Of a stretch of DNA of 64,000 nt, positions 17,989-26,901 are shown piece after piece; position 1 is the first letter of the stretch; every line of letters begins with the position of its first letter. The notes beneath the pieces were generated by a model. That model was not told where the DNA came from and made no database searches. It worked only from the letters and a program-made list of their open reading frames with translations. The position numbers and the translations under genes were made by a program. This stretch comes from Hufsiella ginkgonis (GTDB lineage Bacteria; Bacteroidota; Bacteroidia; Sphingobacteriales; Sphingobacteriaceae), in the NCBI RefSeq assembly GCF_009834915.1, contig NZ_WVHS01000002.1, positions 1,202,720 to 1,266,719 of the forward strand, in the 5' to 3' direction.

Positions 17989-19092
17989 TTAGTGCGATAC
18001 ACGCCGCTGGTGATAACGTAACCATTTAACGATCCCGCCTTTCAGGTGGTAGACCTTGTTGCCGCGGGGAAAAAATGCAGCCGCTTCCGCACTGCGGATA
18101 CCGGCGTGACAAAACAAAACGATCGTGCGATGACGATACGCCGCGGCCTTCTCTACTATTTCCGACATCGGGATCGCCACGTGCGGGAACTGCGTGATCC
18201 TGGGATGTTCCCCATGCTCACGCACATCGATCACCACGGCGCCCGGAGATGCGAGCAGCTCGTCAAAAGCTTCGGGGCCGACGTCTGTATACTCCGGCTC
18301 GCACGAAGTGCCGTTTTCCCGGTAATTATACGCCATAAAGGCCTCCGCACCCGCGGGAATAAGGTCCGGCGTACCCGGCCGGGGTGTTAACGCGAGCTCG
18401 ATCCATTCCTGCCGGAGCAGGTTAAAGGTAACTAACCGGTTGCTGAGCGTCCTGCCGATGCCTGTCACCAGTTTAATGGCTTCCGCCGCCTGCATCGTAC
18501 CGATGATGCCCGGTAAAACACCCAACACGCCGCTTTCTGCGCAGTTAAGTATAGTTTCCCTGGCAGGCGGAACGGGGAAAATATCGCGATAGTTGGCACT
18601 TTGCTTATCCTGGTTAAAAACGCTTACCTGGCCCTCGAAACGCGATATACTGCCATAAACCAGCGGCTTATCCAAGAGGACGCAGGCATCATTGAGCAGG
18701 TAGCGGGTTTCGAAGTTATCGGTGGCATCGATCACTACATCATAGTCCGGGATGATCGCCAGGGCATCCCGGTTGCCGAGGTACAGCCGGTGCGGCTGGT
18801 AAACAGGCCCGGGGTTCAACGTTTTCAATGCAGCGGCGGCTTCCGGTGCTTTCGCCCGGCCAATCGACGCGGCCGAATACAGCAGCTGCCTGTTCAGGTT
18901 CGATTCGGTTACAACATCCCCGTCCACAATGCCAAGCATCCCCACCCCTGCGGCAGCCAGGTATTGCAACGCGGGGCAGCCAAGGCCGCCGGCGCCCACC
19001 ACGAGCACACGCGCGGCGGCCAGCTTCTCCTGCCCGGCGGCTCCTAACCCGGGAAGGATAACCTGCCGGCTGTATCTTTCTGACCCGGTCAT
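17989..19092 (-). CDS. moeB: MoeB-like (HesA/MoeB/ThiF) adenylyltransferase with C-terminal rhodanese domain
   Basis: The protein has 367 residues. Residues 1-240 are an E1-like domain with the ATP motif GAGGLG (33-38), the DxDxVxxSNLNRQ-type segment (57-69) and Asp125. It adenylylates the Gly-Gly end of MoaD. Residues 265-367 are a rhodanese domain with active-site Cys328 (FCHAGIRS), which presumably supplies the sulfur. The CxxC zinc pairs of E. coli MoeB are absent: the first position reads NYRDIFP (168-173), and only Cys184 (NCAESGVLG) remains. It overlaps moaD by four bases. Confidence 0.9.
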   Translation of the reverse strand: MTGSERYSRQVILPGLGAAGQEKLAAARVLVVGAGGLGCPALQYLAAAGVGMLGIVDGDVVTESNLNRQLLYSAASIGRAKAPEAAAALKTLNPGPVYQPHRLYLGNRDALAIIPDYDVVIDATDNFETRYLLNDACVLLDKPLVYGSISRFEGQVSVFNQDKQSANYRDIFPVPPARETILNCAESGVLGVLPGIIGTMQAAEAIKLVTGIGRTLSNRLVTFNLLRQEWIELALTPRPGTPDLIPAGAEAFMAYNYRENGTSCEPEYTDVGPEAFDELLASPGAVVIDVREHGEHPRITQFPHVAIPMSEIVEKAAAYRHRTIVLFCHAGIRSAEAAAFFPRGNKVYHLKGGIVKWLRYHQRRVSH

Positions 19093-19316
19093 CCCCCGGA
19101 AAATGGCGGAAGCAAGGCAATCTCGGCGTCCGAAACTATCTCCGCGTTCCCGTTAACTATCTTCTTATTGATGGCGATGGCGTAGCTGACCTGCCGCATG
19201 GCGGGATAGCGGCGGTTAAGCGCTTCTACCAGCGCCGCCGTGGAGCTCACCGCGTCGATCTCGATGGTGCTTCCCGAAACGATATCCGTTAACTGGCCGA
19301 AAAAAGAAATCTTCAT
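19089..19316 (-). CDS. moaD: Molybdopterin synthase sulfur carrier subunit MoaD
   Basis: The ATG at 19316 (MKISFFGQL) is chosen over an in-frame GTG at 19334, because it gives a ubiquitin-fold protein of 75 residues starting exactly at the first beta-strand. The C terminus LLPPFSGG ends in the Gly-Gly that is adenylylated by MoeB and thiocarboxylated. The stop overlaps the start of moeB. A TATTTTTG -7 box at 19331-19324 (minus strand) lies immediately upstream, but no TTG is suitably placed, so an internal promoter is only possible. Confidence 0.93.
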   Translation of the reverse strand: MKISFFGQLTDIVSGSTIEIDAVSSTAALVEALNRRYPAMRQVSYAIAINKKIVNGNAEIVSDAEIALLPPFSGG

Positions 19317-19339
19317 AGTAATACAAAAATACACATCAT

Positions 19340-20524
19340 TTAATCCGGCAGCAGATAAATTTCTACCATATCGCCTGTTTGATAATGTTCGCGGTGCTCT
19401 TCGGCGCAGATGAGGCAGTTGGCATGGGCAAAAGAGCTTAACCGGTACGATTCCTGTGCCGTTAATACGCTAGCAGTTCCGTTGCGGAAACTTCCTTTCA
19501 GAAAGTGGGTCATTCCCGCATTCTTGTGGTAATCGCCGGTAAACGGCACCGTGAGCGTAATGAGGAGCTGCCCCCTGCCGGTGAGTCTTTCGATGGCTGG
19601 AACCACATAGCGGTAAAAACAGGTAAGTACCGATGAGGGATTCCCAGGCAGGCCGAAGACCACTTTTGCCCCGATTTTGCCTGCAAACAAAGGCTTTCCG
19701 GGCTTCTGTTTTACGCGGTGAAAGAGCCGGGTAACACCTGCCTCCTCTGCAGCGTTGGTCACGAAGTCGAAATCTCCCACGCTCACGCCGCCTGTAAGCA
19801 ATACGATATCGCTGGCGTGCAGGGCCTCTTTTAATGTTTCGCGGATCCGCTCCGGGTCATCAGGAACATACACGGCTTCGCTAAGCACGGCCGGTAAATT
19901 CCGGAAAGCTGCCCTGAGTGCAAACGACGACGCTTCGTACACCTGGCCGAACGGCAACGCGTTACCGGGTTGCGTAAGCTCGTTCCCGGTAATAATGAGC
20001 GATACTACCGGTTTTTTGAAAACCAGTACCGAGGTAATACCCATTCCCGCCAGGAAACCGATGGCCGCCGGACCCAGCACCACGCCTTTTTGTAGCGCTA
20101 CTGTGCCGCTTCTCACTTCGGCTCCCGGCAAACGGGTATGATCTCCTTTGGCCAGATCGGTTTGCAAAATGCGAAGCTGGTCCCCCTCTAATGATATTTT
20201 TTCCTGCATCACCACGGTATCCGCGTTTTCCGGCAGGGGGGCGCCGGTAAAAATGCGTGCCGCCTGGCCTTGCTGGATCGCGCGAGGCGATGAGTCGCCG
20301 GCAGCGATCACACCGGTTACTGTTAAGGTAGTATGAGGGGGGAGGTCCTGGAAGCGAAATGCATATCCGTCCATCCCCGATTGTTTAAAAGGGGGCAGGT
20401 CGATGGGAGAAACGACATCGGCTGCAAGCACCAGTCCCGCAGCTTCTGACAGGGTTGCACGTACCGGTTCCGTCGGCATGCAATGGTCGGTGATAAGTTG
20501 TACGGCCTGGCTAACGCTGATCAT
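19340..20524 (-). CDS. moeA: Molybdopterin molybdenumtransferase MoeA
   Basis: The protein has 394 residues and inserts molybdate into adenylylated molybdopterin. The family landmarks are the early DLPPFKQSGMDGYAF segment, the TGAPLPENADTVV motif, GGVSVGDFDFV, and VFGLPGNPSSV, followed by the small C-terminal domain IV. Length is normal. The start is one base after the moaA stop, and moaD follows. Confidence 0.96.
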   Translation of the reverse strand: MISVSQAVQLITDHCMPTEPVRATLSEAAGLVLAADVVSPIDLPPFKQSGMDGYAFRFQDLPPHTTLTVTGVIAAGDSSPRAIQQGQAARIFTGAPLPENADTVVMQEKISLEGDQLRILQTDLAKGDHTRLPGAEVRSGTVALQKGVVLGPAAIGFLAGMGITSVLVFKKPVVSLIITGNELTQPGNALPFGQVYEASSFALRAAFRNLPAVLSEAVYVPDDPERIRETLKEALHASDIVLLTGGVSVGDFDFVTNAAEEAGVTRLFHRVKQKPGKPLFAGKIGAKVVFGLPGNPSSVLTCFYRYVVPAIERLTGRGQLLITLTVPFTGDYHKNAGMTHFLKGSFRNGTASVLTAQESYRLSSFAHANCLICAEEHREHYQTGDMVEIYLLPD

Positions 20525-20525
20525 G

Positions 20526-21506
20526 TTAACCTCCTATGGCAATCATGCTCCTGTTGCGCAGGGTAGCGGCGTCCAGTTCGGCAAAGGGAACGTTCATCTG
20601 GCCGCCAAGCATAGCCTCTTTTGTTAAAATACACTGGTGAATAAGCGGCTCGACGTCCTCACCGCTGCGGAGCGCCTGCAGCAGATCGGTTTCGTGGGTA
20701 GAGAAAAGACAATTTTTCATTTTGCCATCGGCGGTAAGCCGCATGCGGTTGCAGGAGCCGCAAAAGGGGGCGCTCATGGTGCTGATCACCGAGAAGGTTC
20801 CGGCATGACCTGGGATCGTATATGTTTTGGCCGTATCGTGCGCATCCGTGGGTAGCGCGATCACATTTTCGTGTTCCGATACTTTCTGCAGGATCTGCTG
20901 CCACGTGATCACCTGCCGGCTGCTCCAGCGGTTACCGTCAAACGGCATAAATTCGATAAAGCGTACGTGCACGGGCTCATTTTTCGTCCAGCGGATAAAG
21001 TCGGGGATCTCCATATCGTTCACCCCTTTCATCATTACTACATTCACTTTCACGTGGAAGCCGCGTGCCAGCAGGAGCGAGATATTACGAATCACCTCGT
21101 GGAAGTAGTTGCGTTTGGTGATAATGCTGAATTTGTCGGCATCCAGCGTATCGAGGCTGATGTTCACCGAACGCACCTTTGCTTTTTCGAGCACTTCAAT
21201 GTGCTCGTGAATACGGGTGGCGTTAGTGGTGATACTCAATGATACCGGTAATTGCGCAAGCCCCATGATCACGTCGCCGGCATCTTTCCGCACCAGCGGC
21301 TCTCCGCCGGTTAACCGGATCTTGGTGACGCCCGCTTTAACAAAGATCCCGGCCAGCTGAATGATCTCATGCGTTTGCATCAGCCGCGATGACGGGGCAA
21401 ATACCTGGTCTTCCCCGGGCATACAATAACTGCAGCGTAAATTGCAGTGATCGGTAAGCGAGATCCGCAGGTAGGTATGTATCCGGTTAAATGTATCAGT
21501 TATCAT
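20526..21506 (-). CDS. moaA: GTP 3',8-cyclase MoaA (radical SAM)
   Basis: The protein has 326 residues and catalyses the first step of molybdopterin synthesis, rearranging GTP. The N-terminal radical-SAM cluster ligands are Cys21, Cys25 and Cys28 (CNLRCSYC). The C-terminal GTP-binding [4Fe-4S] cluster uses Cys249, Cys252 and Cys266. The essential C-terminal Gly-Gly (325-326) is present. It is flanked by gaps of one to three bases, which marks it as an operon member. Confidence 0.97.
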   Translation of the reverse strand: MITDTFNRIHTYLRISLTDHCNLRCSYCMPGEDQVFAPSSRLMQTHEIIQLAGIFVKAGVTKIRLTGGEPLVRKDAGDVIMGLAQLPVSLSITTNATRIHEHIEVLEKAKVRSVNISLDTLDADKFSIITKRNYFHEVIRNISLLLARGFHVKVNVVMMKGVNDMEIPDFIRWTKNEPVHVRFIEFMPFDGNRWSSRQVITWQQILQKVSEHENVIALPTDAHDTAKTYTIPGHAGTFSVISTMSAPFCGSCNRMRLTADGKMKNCLFSTHETDLLQALRSGEDVEPLIHQCILTKEAMLGGQMNVPFAELDAATLRNRSMIAIGG

Positions 21507-21509
21507 TTC

Positions 21510-22097
21510 TCATCTCGCCTGTAGCTTGTCATAGTCCTGCGGGGTATCGATGTCGATATCTCCATTATCGAAGTCGACGAAAAGCAGGTCGCCGGCGTAC
21601 CGCGCAAACAACTGCCCACCCCCGGTATCGCCCTGCAAGTTACGCAAATCCTCAAAGTATTTGCTTTTGAAGAGTGCAGGCACGCCATGGGCTCCTGCGT
21701 AACGGCTCACCACCATGCCCTTATCGTTACAGGTGGCTGCGTCCACAAGGTGTTCGAGCAGCTCGGTGGTGACAAACGGTTGGTCGCAGACCATAAAGAT
21801 CACCGCGTCAAGTCCCGGTAAATAATCGGTAAGCACGGCGAGCCCGGTACGTATAGAAGAAGCGATCCCTTCTTCCCACCCGTTATTATGCACAATAATG
21901 GCACGGGAAACGGCGATGCGCGGCAGCAGCTGGTCTGCAAATGCGCCCAATACCAGTGCCAGTGCTGCTTCTTTCAGCCCGGCCGCAACCGCTACGGTGT
22001 GGTTCAGTAACGTGGTGTCGCGTATACCGAGCAGCTGTTTGGGCGAGCCGAGACGTGACGAGTCACCGGCGGCAAGGATCACGATACCTGTTTTCAT
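21510..22097 (-). CDS. MocA-like molybdenum cofactor nucleotidyltransferase
   Basis: The protein has 195 residues with a GT-A-like nucleotidyltransferase fold. The signature ILAAGDSSRLGSPKQLL (7-23, Lys20) and VIFMVCDQPFVT are typical of the MocA/MobA group. With no MobA-type guanylyltransferase nearby, and with an IorAB hydroxylase and XdhC in the same operon, cytidylyl transfer (molybdopterin cytosine dinucleotide) is the likelier reaction. This is inferred from context, as such hydroxylases generally use that form. It overlaps xdhC by four bases. Confidence 0.87.
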   Translation of the reverse strand: MKTGIVILAAGDSSRLGSPKQLLGIRDTTLLNHTVAVAAGLKEAALALVLGAFADQLLPRIAVSRAIIVHNNGWEEGIASSIRTGLAVLTDYLPGLDAVIFMVCDQPFVTTELLEHLVDAATCNDKGMVVSRYAGAHGVPALFKSKYFEDLRNLQGDTGGGQLFARYAGDLLFVDFDNGDIDIDTPQDYDKLQAR

Positions 22098-23239
22098 AGG
22101 GTAGTCGGTTGGTAATGACCGATGGGGGCTTCCCGTATCTCCCTGGCGTGGATGGGTACAGGAAGCTCCCGTAAGGAGCCTGAATTTCGTTTGCCGTCCA
22201 CCATCTTTATTTCGGCGATGATAGACAGCGCGATCTCCTCGGCGGCCTCCGCGCCGATATCCAGTCCAACCGGCCCGTAGATATTGGGGTGCTCACCTGT
22301 TTCGAGGAGCATGCGCTGCATCTTTTTACGGGGTCCAAGTACGCCGATATATGTTACGCGGTGGTTGAGCAATTCTTTCAGCGCCGCCAGGTCGTAGTTA
22401 TAATTATGGGTCATAAGCACGAAAAACGTCCGCGCATCGGGAACGCAATGGTCCGGCACCTGTGCGGGCCTGGCAACTACCACCCGACGGGCCAGCGGGA
22501 ACCGTTCCGCTTTGGCGTATGCGGGACGGCCATCGATCACGGTCACCTCCCACCCCAGTACATAAGCCATTTCCGTAAGCGGGATCACGTCATTGCCCGC
22601 ACCCAGCACTACGAGCGCGATGGCCGGGCGGGCAAATTCTATGAACCCCGTAAATTGTCCCTGCTCACCATAAGAATTTACGATGGATGAGCCTGTTTCC
22701 ATTGCGCTAAGCGTATCGCTTTCCACCTGCTGCTGCACCTTCCCGGGCGGCATGCCGCGGAATACAAACCCTGACTTTTGCGTATACACACCGCACGTTC
22801 CCGGTAGCGCCCCGCGTTTGCCGCTTAACGAAAACAGGGTAACGATCACTGCGCTTTGCCGTTCGCTGCGCGCGATCCGCAGTAGCTCCGCCGGGTTATG
22901 GGGATCACCCGCGTCAAGCGGTTCGATAAGAATGTGAATGACGCCCTGGCAGCCGAGGCCTACGCCCAGGGCAGCATCGTCCTCGTCGGTGGTGTCATAG
23001 GTCACTATGGTGGGCTCGCCCTGGTGCATTACCAGGCGCGCCCTGCGTAAAGCGTCGCCTTCCAGGCAGCCGCCACTAATAGCGCCGGTAAGGTTTCCGT
23101 CATCGGTAATGAGCATGCGTGCGCCCGGCCGCCTGTATGACGATCCTTCTACCAGCACCACGGTAGCCAACGCCGCTTTTTGGCGGTTAAAGTCGATTTT
23201 GCGGTATGCTGCGAGAATGAGGTCGATTTCTTTGGTCAT
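22094..23239 (-). CDS. xdhC: XdhC/CoxI-family molybdenum enzyme maturation factor
   Basis: The protein has 381 residues. The N-terminal XdhC/CoxI domain carries GAISGGCLEGDALRRA with its conserved cysteine. The C-terminal Rossmann domain has VVLGAGNDVIPLTEMAYVLG. XdhC proteins bind the molybdenum cofactor and help sulfurate and insert it into xanthine-dehydrogenase-family enzymes, here presumably the IorAB pair encoded upstream. It overlaps the nucleotidyltransferase gene by four bases and follows iorB after a 78-base palindromic repeat. Confidence 0.93.
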   Translation of the reverse strand: MTKEIDLILAAYRKIDFNRQKAALATVVLVEGSSYRRPGARMLITDDGNLTGAISGGCLEGDALRRARLVMHQGEPTIVTYDTTDEDDAALGVGLGCQGVIHILIEPLDAGDPHNPAELLRIARSERQSAVIVTLFSLSGKRGALPGTCGVYTQKSGFVFRGMPPGKVQQQVESDTLSAMETGSSIVNSYGEQGQFTGFIEFARPAIALVVLGAGNDVIPLTEMAYVLGWEVTVIDGRPAYAKAERFPLARRVVVARPAQVPDHCVPDARTFFVLMTHNYNYDLAALKELLNHRVTYIGVLGPRKKMQRMLLETGEHPNIYGPVGLDIGAEAAEEIALSIIAEIKMVDGKRNSGSLRELPVPIHAREIREAPIGHYQPTTL

Positions 23240-23317
23240 AGACTAGACTATTGGCTGTCAGCCGTCAGCTTTTGTATGGCGTCATATTAAAAGCTGACGG
23301 CTGATTCCTGATCCCTC
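23240..23317 (-). repeat. Intergenic palindromic repeat, copy 2
   Basis: AGCCGTCAGCTTTT and AAAAGCTGACGGCT form 14-base arms around a TATGGCGTCATA centre. It lies between two genes of one operon (iorB and xdhC), as copy 1 does. The central 12 bases differ from copy 1 by a single C/T change, and both copies have CCCTCC on the same relative side. Confidence 0.75.
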
Positions 23318-25423
23318 CTACACGTTAAACGGCATTTTCCTGATCCTGTTTCCTGTAGCGGCGAAAATCGCGTTGGCAACGGCAGGGGCTATCGGCGGAA
23401 GACCGGGTTCGCCAAGACCGGTAGGCGGGTTATCCGTTTGCATAAATTTAACGACGATCTCGAACGGCGTTTCGTTCATACGGGCAAATTTATAATTATG
23501 AAAGTTTGTTTGCTCGGTAGCTCCTTTGTCGAAAGTGATCTCGCTGTGTAAAGCATGGCTTAAACCGTCGATAATAGCGCCTTCGATCTGGCCTTCGGCG
23601 CCGCTCAGGTTCACCACGCGGCCGCAATTTACGGCACAGTACACTTTGGTAACGCGTGGTTTGCCGTTAAACAACTTCACTTCCGCTACCTGCGCCACAT
23701 AGGTGCTGAACGAAAAGTGTGCAGCAAATCCCTGGAACACCCCTTTCGGGCTCTTTCCCCAGCTGCTCATTTCAGCCACCAGGCTGATCACGCCTTTTAA
23801 CTTATCCGCATCGTAACCGGGTTGTCCTACCGGGGAGCTCTTCGCTTTGTCCAGCAGTTCCAGCCGGAGCTGTACCGGGTCTTTTTTCATCGCCCGTGCG
23901 ATCTCGTCCATGAAGCTTTCGTCTGCAAAAGCTACGGCGTTGCTGGTTGGCGCGCGCCACGGGCCGGTAGCGATGTTCGACTGCAGGTTATGGTTATCTG
24001 CACGAAAGTTCGGGATCGCAGCCGCAGGGAAGCCATTCGCTACCGACGACCTGCCCGAGTTGAGTGCCGCACTGGTAATGTGCCATGCGGCTAACTGGTT
24101 ATCAGGGCCAATAGCGGCGCGGTAGCTAAACATTCCGCTGGGGCGATAAAAATCACCCTGGATGTCGTCTTCACGCGTCCATAACATTTGCACGGGCGCT
24201 TTAGCCGCCGCGGAGATCAGGGCAGCTTCTACGCCGTTGTCAGGGCGCAATTTTCGTCCGAAGCCTCCACCCTGCCTGGGCATGGCCAGCGTTACGTTTT
24301 CCTGCGGGATCCCAAGCTCCCTGGCTACCTCTCCCCGCATATTGCCGGGCACCTGCGTAGGGCCGAACAGTTCCGCCTTGCCCCCGCTTACATGCGCGAA
24401 AAAGTTAGTCGGCTCCATGGGCGAATGCGACAGGGCAGGCACCTCGTATACCGCTTCCAGCACGTTAGCGGCAGCGGCCATGGCTTCATCTACGTTACCA
24501 TCGTTGCGAACGGGTTTCTCCGTCCGCTTTTTCATCAGGTCTTTGTAGTTCACCTCGTGCTCGGTGGTGCTTTCCAGCTTGCCGGCATCCTCCCACACGG
24601 CTTTCAGGGCTTCTTTGCCTTTCTTCGCGGCCCAGGTACAATCTGCCAGCACGGCGACCACGTTCTTTACACGTACTACATTTTTTACGCCGGTTACTTT
24701 ACGCGTTTCTGTGTCGTCGAAAGATTTCAGCACCTTGCCAAAAGCGGGGGGACGCACCACCATGGCGTACAGCATTCCCTCGCGACGCGTATCTATGCCG
24801 TACAGGGGTTTACCGGTAATAATTTTCTTATTGTCGATGTTCCGCACACGTGTGCCTATGATCTTAAAATCTTTAGGGTCCTTTAATGTGACCTCTGCCG
24901 GAACAGGCATGGATGCCGCCTTGGCGGAAAGTTCGCCGTAGCTGGCTTTTTTGCCGCTTGTTTTATGTAATACGGCGCCGTCCTCGGCTATGCATTCAGT
25001 TACGGGCACGTTCCAGTTTTGTGCGGCCGCGTTGATGAGCATCACGCGGGCGGTAGCCCCCGCTTTGCGGATGTCGGTAAACCTGCCGCGGATGGCGCCG
25101 CTGCCTCCCGCGCTTTGCGAACCGTATTTCGACGGGTCCAGCGGGGCCATGTCGACCACGATCTTGTCCCAGCCAACACTCAATTCCTCGGCCAGGATCA
25201 TCGGCAGGGCCGTTTTAATTCCCTGCCCGATTTCCGGGTTCGGCGACATCAGGGTGATCAACCCCGCCGAATCGATAGACAGGTACGCATTGGGCGCAAA
25301 CACTGCGTCGCCAATGCCCGCTGCCCGGGCGCCCCCGCTTAAATGGAAGCCGAGCAGCATGCTGCTTCCGGCGATCGACGTAACTTTCAAAAAGTGACGA
25401 CGGGAAACTGCCTGTGTGCTCAT
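23318..25423 (-). CDS. Molybdenum hydroxylase large subunit, IorB type
   Basis: The protein has 701 residues and belongs to the xanthine dehydrogenase family (isoquinoline 1-oxidoreductase beta type, aldehyde oxidase repeats). It starts with a twin-arginine signal (RRHFLK at 8-13), so the folded, cofactor-loaded enzyme should be exported to the periplasm. Cofactor-contact motifs include [14 protein letters not shown], and the active-site Glu lies in [16 protein letters not shown] near the C terminus. The substrate is unknown: N-heterocycles or aldehydes are typical. The cytochrome c subunit that often accompanies such enzymes is not present here. Together with the small subunit it heads the cofactor operon. 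Confidence 0.93.
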   Translation of the reverse strand: MSTQAVSRRHFLKVTSIAGSSMLLGFHLSGGARAAGIGDAVFAPNAYLSIDSAGLITLMSPNPEIGQGIKTALPMILAEELSVGWDKIVVDMAPLDPSKYGSQSAGGSGAIRGRFTDIRKAGATARVMLINAAAQNWNVPVTECIAEDGAVLHKTSGKKASYGELSAKAASMPVPAEVTLKDPKDFKIIGTRVRNIDNKKIITGKPLYGIDTRREGMLYAMVVRPPAFGKVLKSFDDTETRKVTGVKNVVRVKNVVAVLADCTWAAKKGKEALKAVWEDAGKLESTTEHEVNYKDLMKKRTEKPVRNDGNVDEAMAAAANVLEAVYEVPALSHSPMEPTNFFAHVSGGKAELFGPTQVPGNMRGEVARELGIPQENVTLAMPRQGGGFGRKLRPDNGVEAALISAAAKAPVQMLWTREDDIQGDFYRPSGMFSYRAAIGPDNQLAAWHITSAALNSGRSSVANGFPAAAIPNFRADNHNLQSNIATGPWRAPTSNAVAFADESFMDEIARAMKKDPVQLRLELLDKAKSSPVGQPGYDADKLKGVISLVAEMSSWGKSPKGVFQGFAAHFSFSTYVAQVAEVKLFNGKPRVTKVYCAVNCGRVVNLSGAEGQIEGAIIDGLSHALHSEITFDKGATEQTNFHNYKFARMNETPFEIVVKFMQTDNPPTGLGEPGLPPIAPAVANAIFAATGNRIRKMPFNV

Positions 25424-25884
25424 CGCTTAACCCCCTTCTTTGCCGCCAGGTGAATCGCTTTCCGCATGCGGAAATGGGTACCGCAACGGCATATATTGGT
25501 CATCGCCGCATCAATATCGGCATCTGTAGGACTCGGATTCCGTTTCAGCAAGGCCGCCGCCTGCATGATCTGGCCCGACTGGCAATAGCCGCATTGCGCA
25601 ACATCTACCTCGTCCCAGGCAAGCTGTACCGGGTGGTCGCCTTTTTCGCTTAGCCCTTCTATGGTGGTGACCTTATTGGCGCCAACCTGCGACACCGGTA
25701 ACAGGCACGAACGCGTTGCCGTTCCATTTAAGTGGACCGTGCAGGCTCCACATTGCGCAAGCCCGCAGCCAAACTTGGTTCCCACGAGGTTTAAATGATC
25801 GCGCAGCACCCATAACAAAGGGGTGTCGGCATCTACATCAACAGACATTGCTTTGTTGTTGACAGACAGGTTAAACTTTGCCAT
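25420..25884 (-). CDS. Molybdenum hydroxylase small subunit, 2x[2Fe-2S], IorA type
   Basis: The protein has 154 residues. The plant-type cluster is bound by Cys40, Cys45, Cys48 and Cys60, and the second cluster of the four-helix domain by Cys98, Cys101, Cys132 and Cys134 (CGYCQSGQ and CRCG). It passes electrons from the molybdenum centre of IorB to an acceptor. It has no signal peptide of its own, so it probably crosses the membrane in complex with the twin-arginine-bearing large subunit. It is the first gene of the operon and overlaps iorB by four bases. Confidence 0.95.
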   Translation of the reverse strand: MAKFNLSVNNKAMSVDVDADTPLLWVLRDHLNLVGTKFGCGLAQCGACTVHLNGTATRSCLLPVSQVGANKVTTIEGLSEKGDHPVQLAWDEVDVAQCGYCQSGQIMQAAALLKRNPSPTDADIDAAMTNICRCGTHFRMRKAIHLAAKKGVKR

Positions 25885-25902
25885 CAGGTTTATTTAGTTT
25901 AT

Positions 25903-25910
25903 CAAATATA
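25903..25910 (-). promoter_or_regulatory. Probable -7 box of the molybdenum cofactor operon
   Basis: TATATTTG on the minus strand (25910-25903) matches TAnnTTTG exactly and lies 18 bases before the iorA ATG. The -33 region has CTG instead of TTG, so the match is partial. Confidence 0.4.
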
Positions 25911-25985
25911 ATATTTAATGGTCATCTGCGGCAGGCATGTCCGTGCAGCCGGGCGCCCGCACAAAAAAATTACACCGCACCCGTA

Positions 25986-26858
25986 TCATTCACTCACCAC
26001 GAGCGCCAGCTTTTTATTAGCGGGGTCGATGGCAATGCGGGTAATGCCTTTCAGGAAAGGGTAATTCCCGGTTTTAATTTCCTGCCAGCCGGCAGCGCTT
26101 CCGGGCTTGCGCCAGAAAAGCTTTTGCCCGTCGCTCATGATCACTGTGCCGTCTTTCGTCCAGGTGAGGTCTTCTTTACCTGGCAGCGAGGGCATCAGCT
26201 CCGTTATTTTATAGGTCGCCATATCCAGGCGCATGATCTTCCATGCATCCTTTTCCCTTTTTGAGACGAAGCTTATGGCCCGCTGCCCGGGGACCCGGTG
26301 CAGGGACCGCCCGATAGCCGTGGTAATTATCGTGTCCTTTTTTGTAGGTACGTCGTAAACCCGCAGGGCGCTGGTATCGCCGGCCTCCAGCGTAAACAGT
26401 ACCAGTTTGGTATTATTTATCCACGCGTGGTATCCCACCGTTAAGTTATTGATGATCACCGAGGGAAAGCCTCCTTTTACAGGAAACTTCGCGAGGTCCT
26501 GCACGCCGTTTTCCCGCTGGATGATGCACGAAATGAACCGCTTATCGGGCGTGACCGTGGGAGAGAATTCGCTTTCGCGCGAACGCGCAAGGATGCCTGC
26601 GTTGCCGGTTTTATAATTGTAGGTATGGATGTCCGTATGCCCGGTGGTATCCATCGACGCATAATACACCAGATCACGGGAGCTGTAAAACGAAGGCTGG
26701 TTATCATAGCCTGGCCGGTTAGTGATATTTATGGGGTTGCTTAATGCAGGCACACCGTGAACAACGGAAAGATCGAACAGGTAGATCTCAGAGCCTGCCT
26801 GGCCATGAAGCGCAGCCGGTGCGAGCAATAAAAAGAAAAGGCAGGGATAAAATTTCAT
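25986..26858 (-). CDS. Secreted TolB-like beta-propeller protein
   Basis: The protein has 290 residues with a signal peptide (FFLLLAPAALHGQAG). It then has repeated WD40-like/PD40 blades, for example YDNQPSFYSSRDLVYYAS and SEFSPTVTPDKRFISCI. These form a TolB-type propeller that usually binds proteins or peptides in the periplasm. No catalytic motif is visible. It is followed in transcription by the molybdenum operon, but a 100-base gap with a promoter-like box separates them, so they are probably independent. Confidence 0.8.
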   Translation of the reverse strand: MKFYPCLFFLLLAPAALHGQAGSEIYLFDLSVVHGVPALSNPINITNRPGYDNQPSFYSSRDLVYYASMDTTGHTDIHTYNYKTGNAGILARSRESEFSPTVTPDKRFISCIIQRENGVQDLAKFPVKGGFPSVIINNLTVGYHAWINNTKLVLFTLEAGDTSALRVYDVPTKKDTIITTAIGRSLHRVPGQRAISFVSKREKDAWKIMRLDMATYKITELMPSLPGKEDLTWTKDGTVIMSDGQKLFWRKPGSAAGWQEIKTGNYPFLKGITRIAIDPANKKLALVVSE

Positions 26859-26901
26859 GTTATCGGGCGGCCGGTTATGGCCGATGGCTCAAGATAGCAA
26901 T

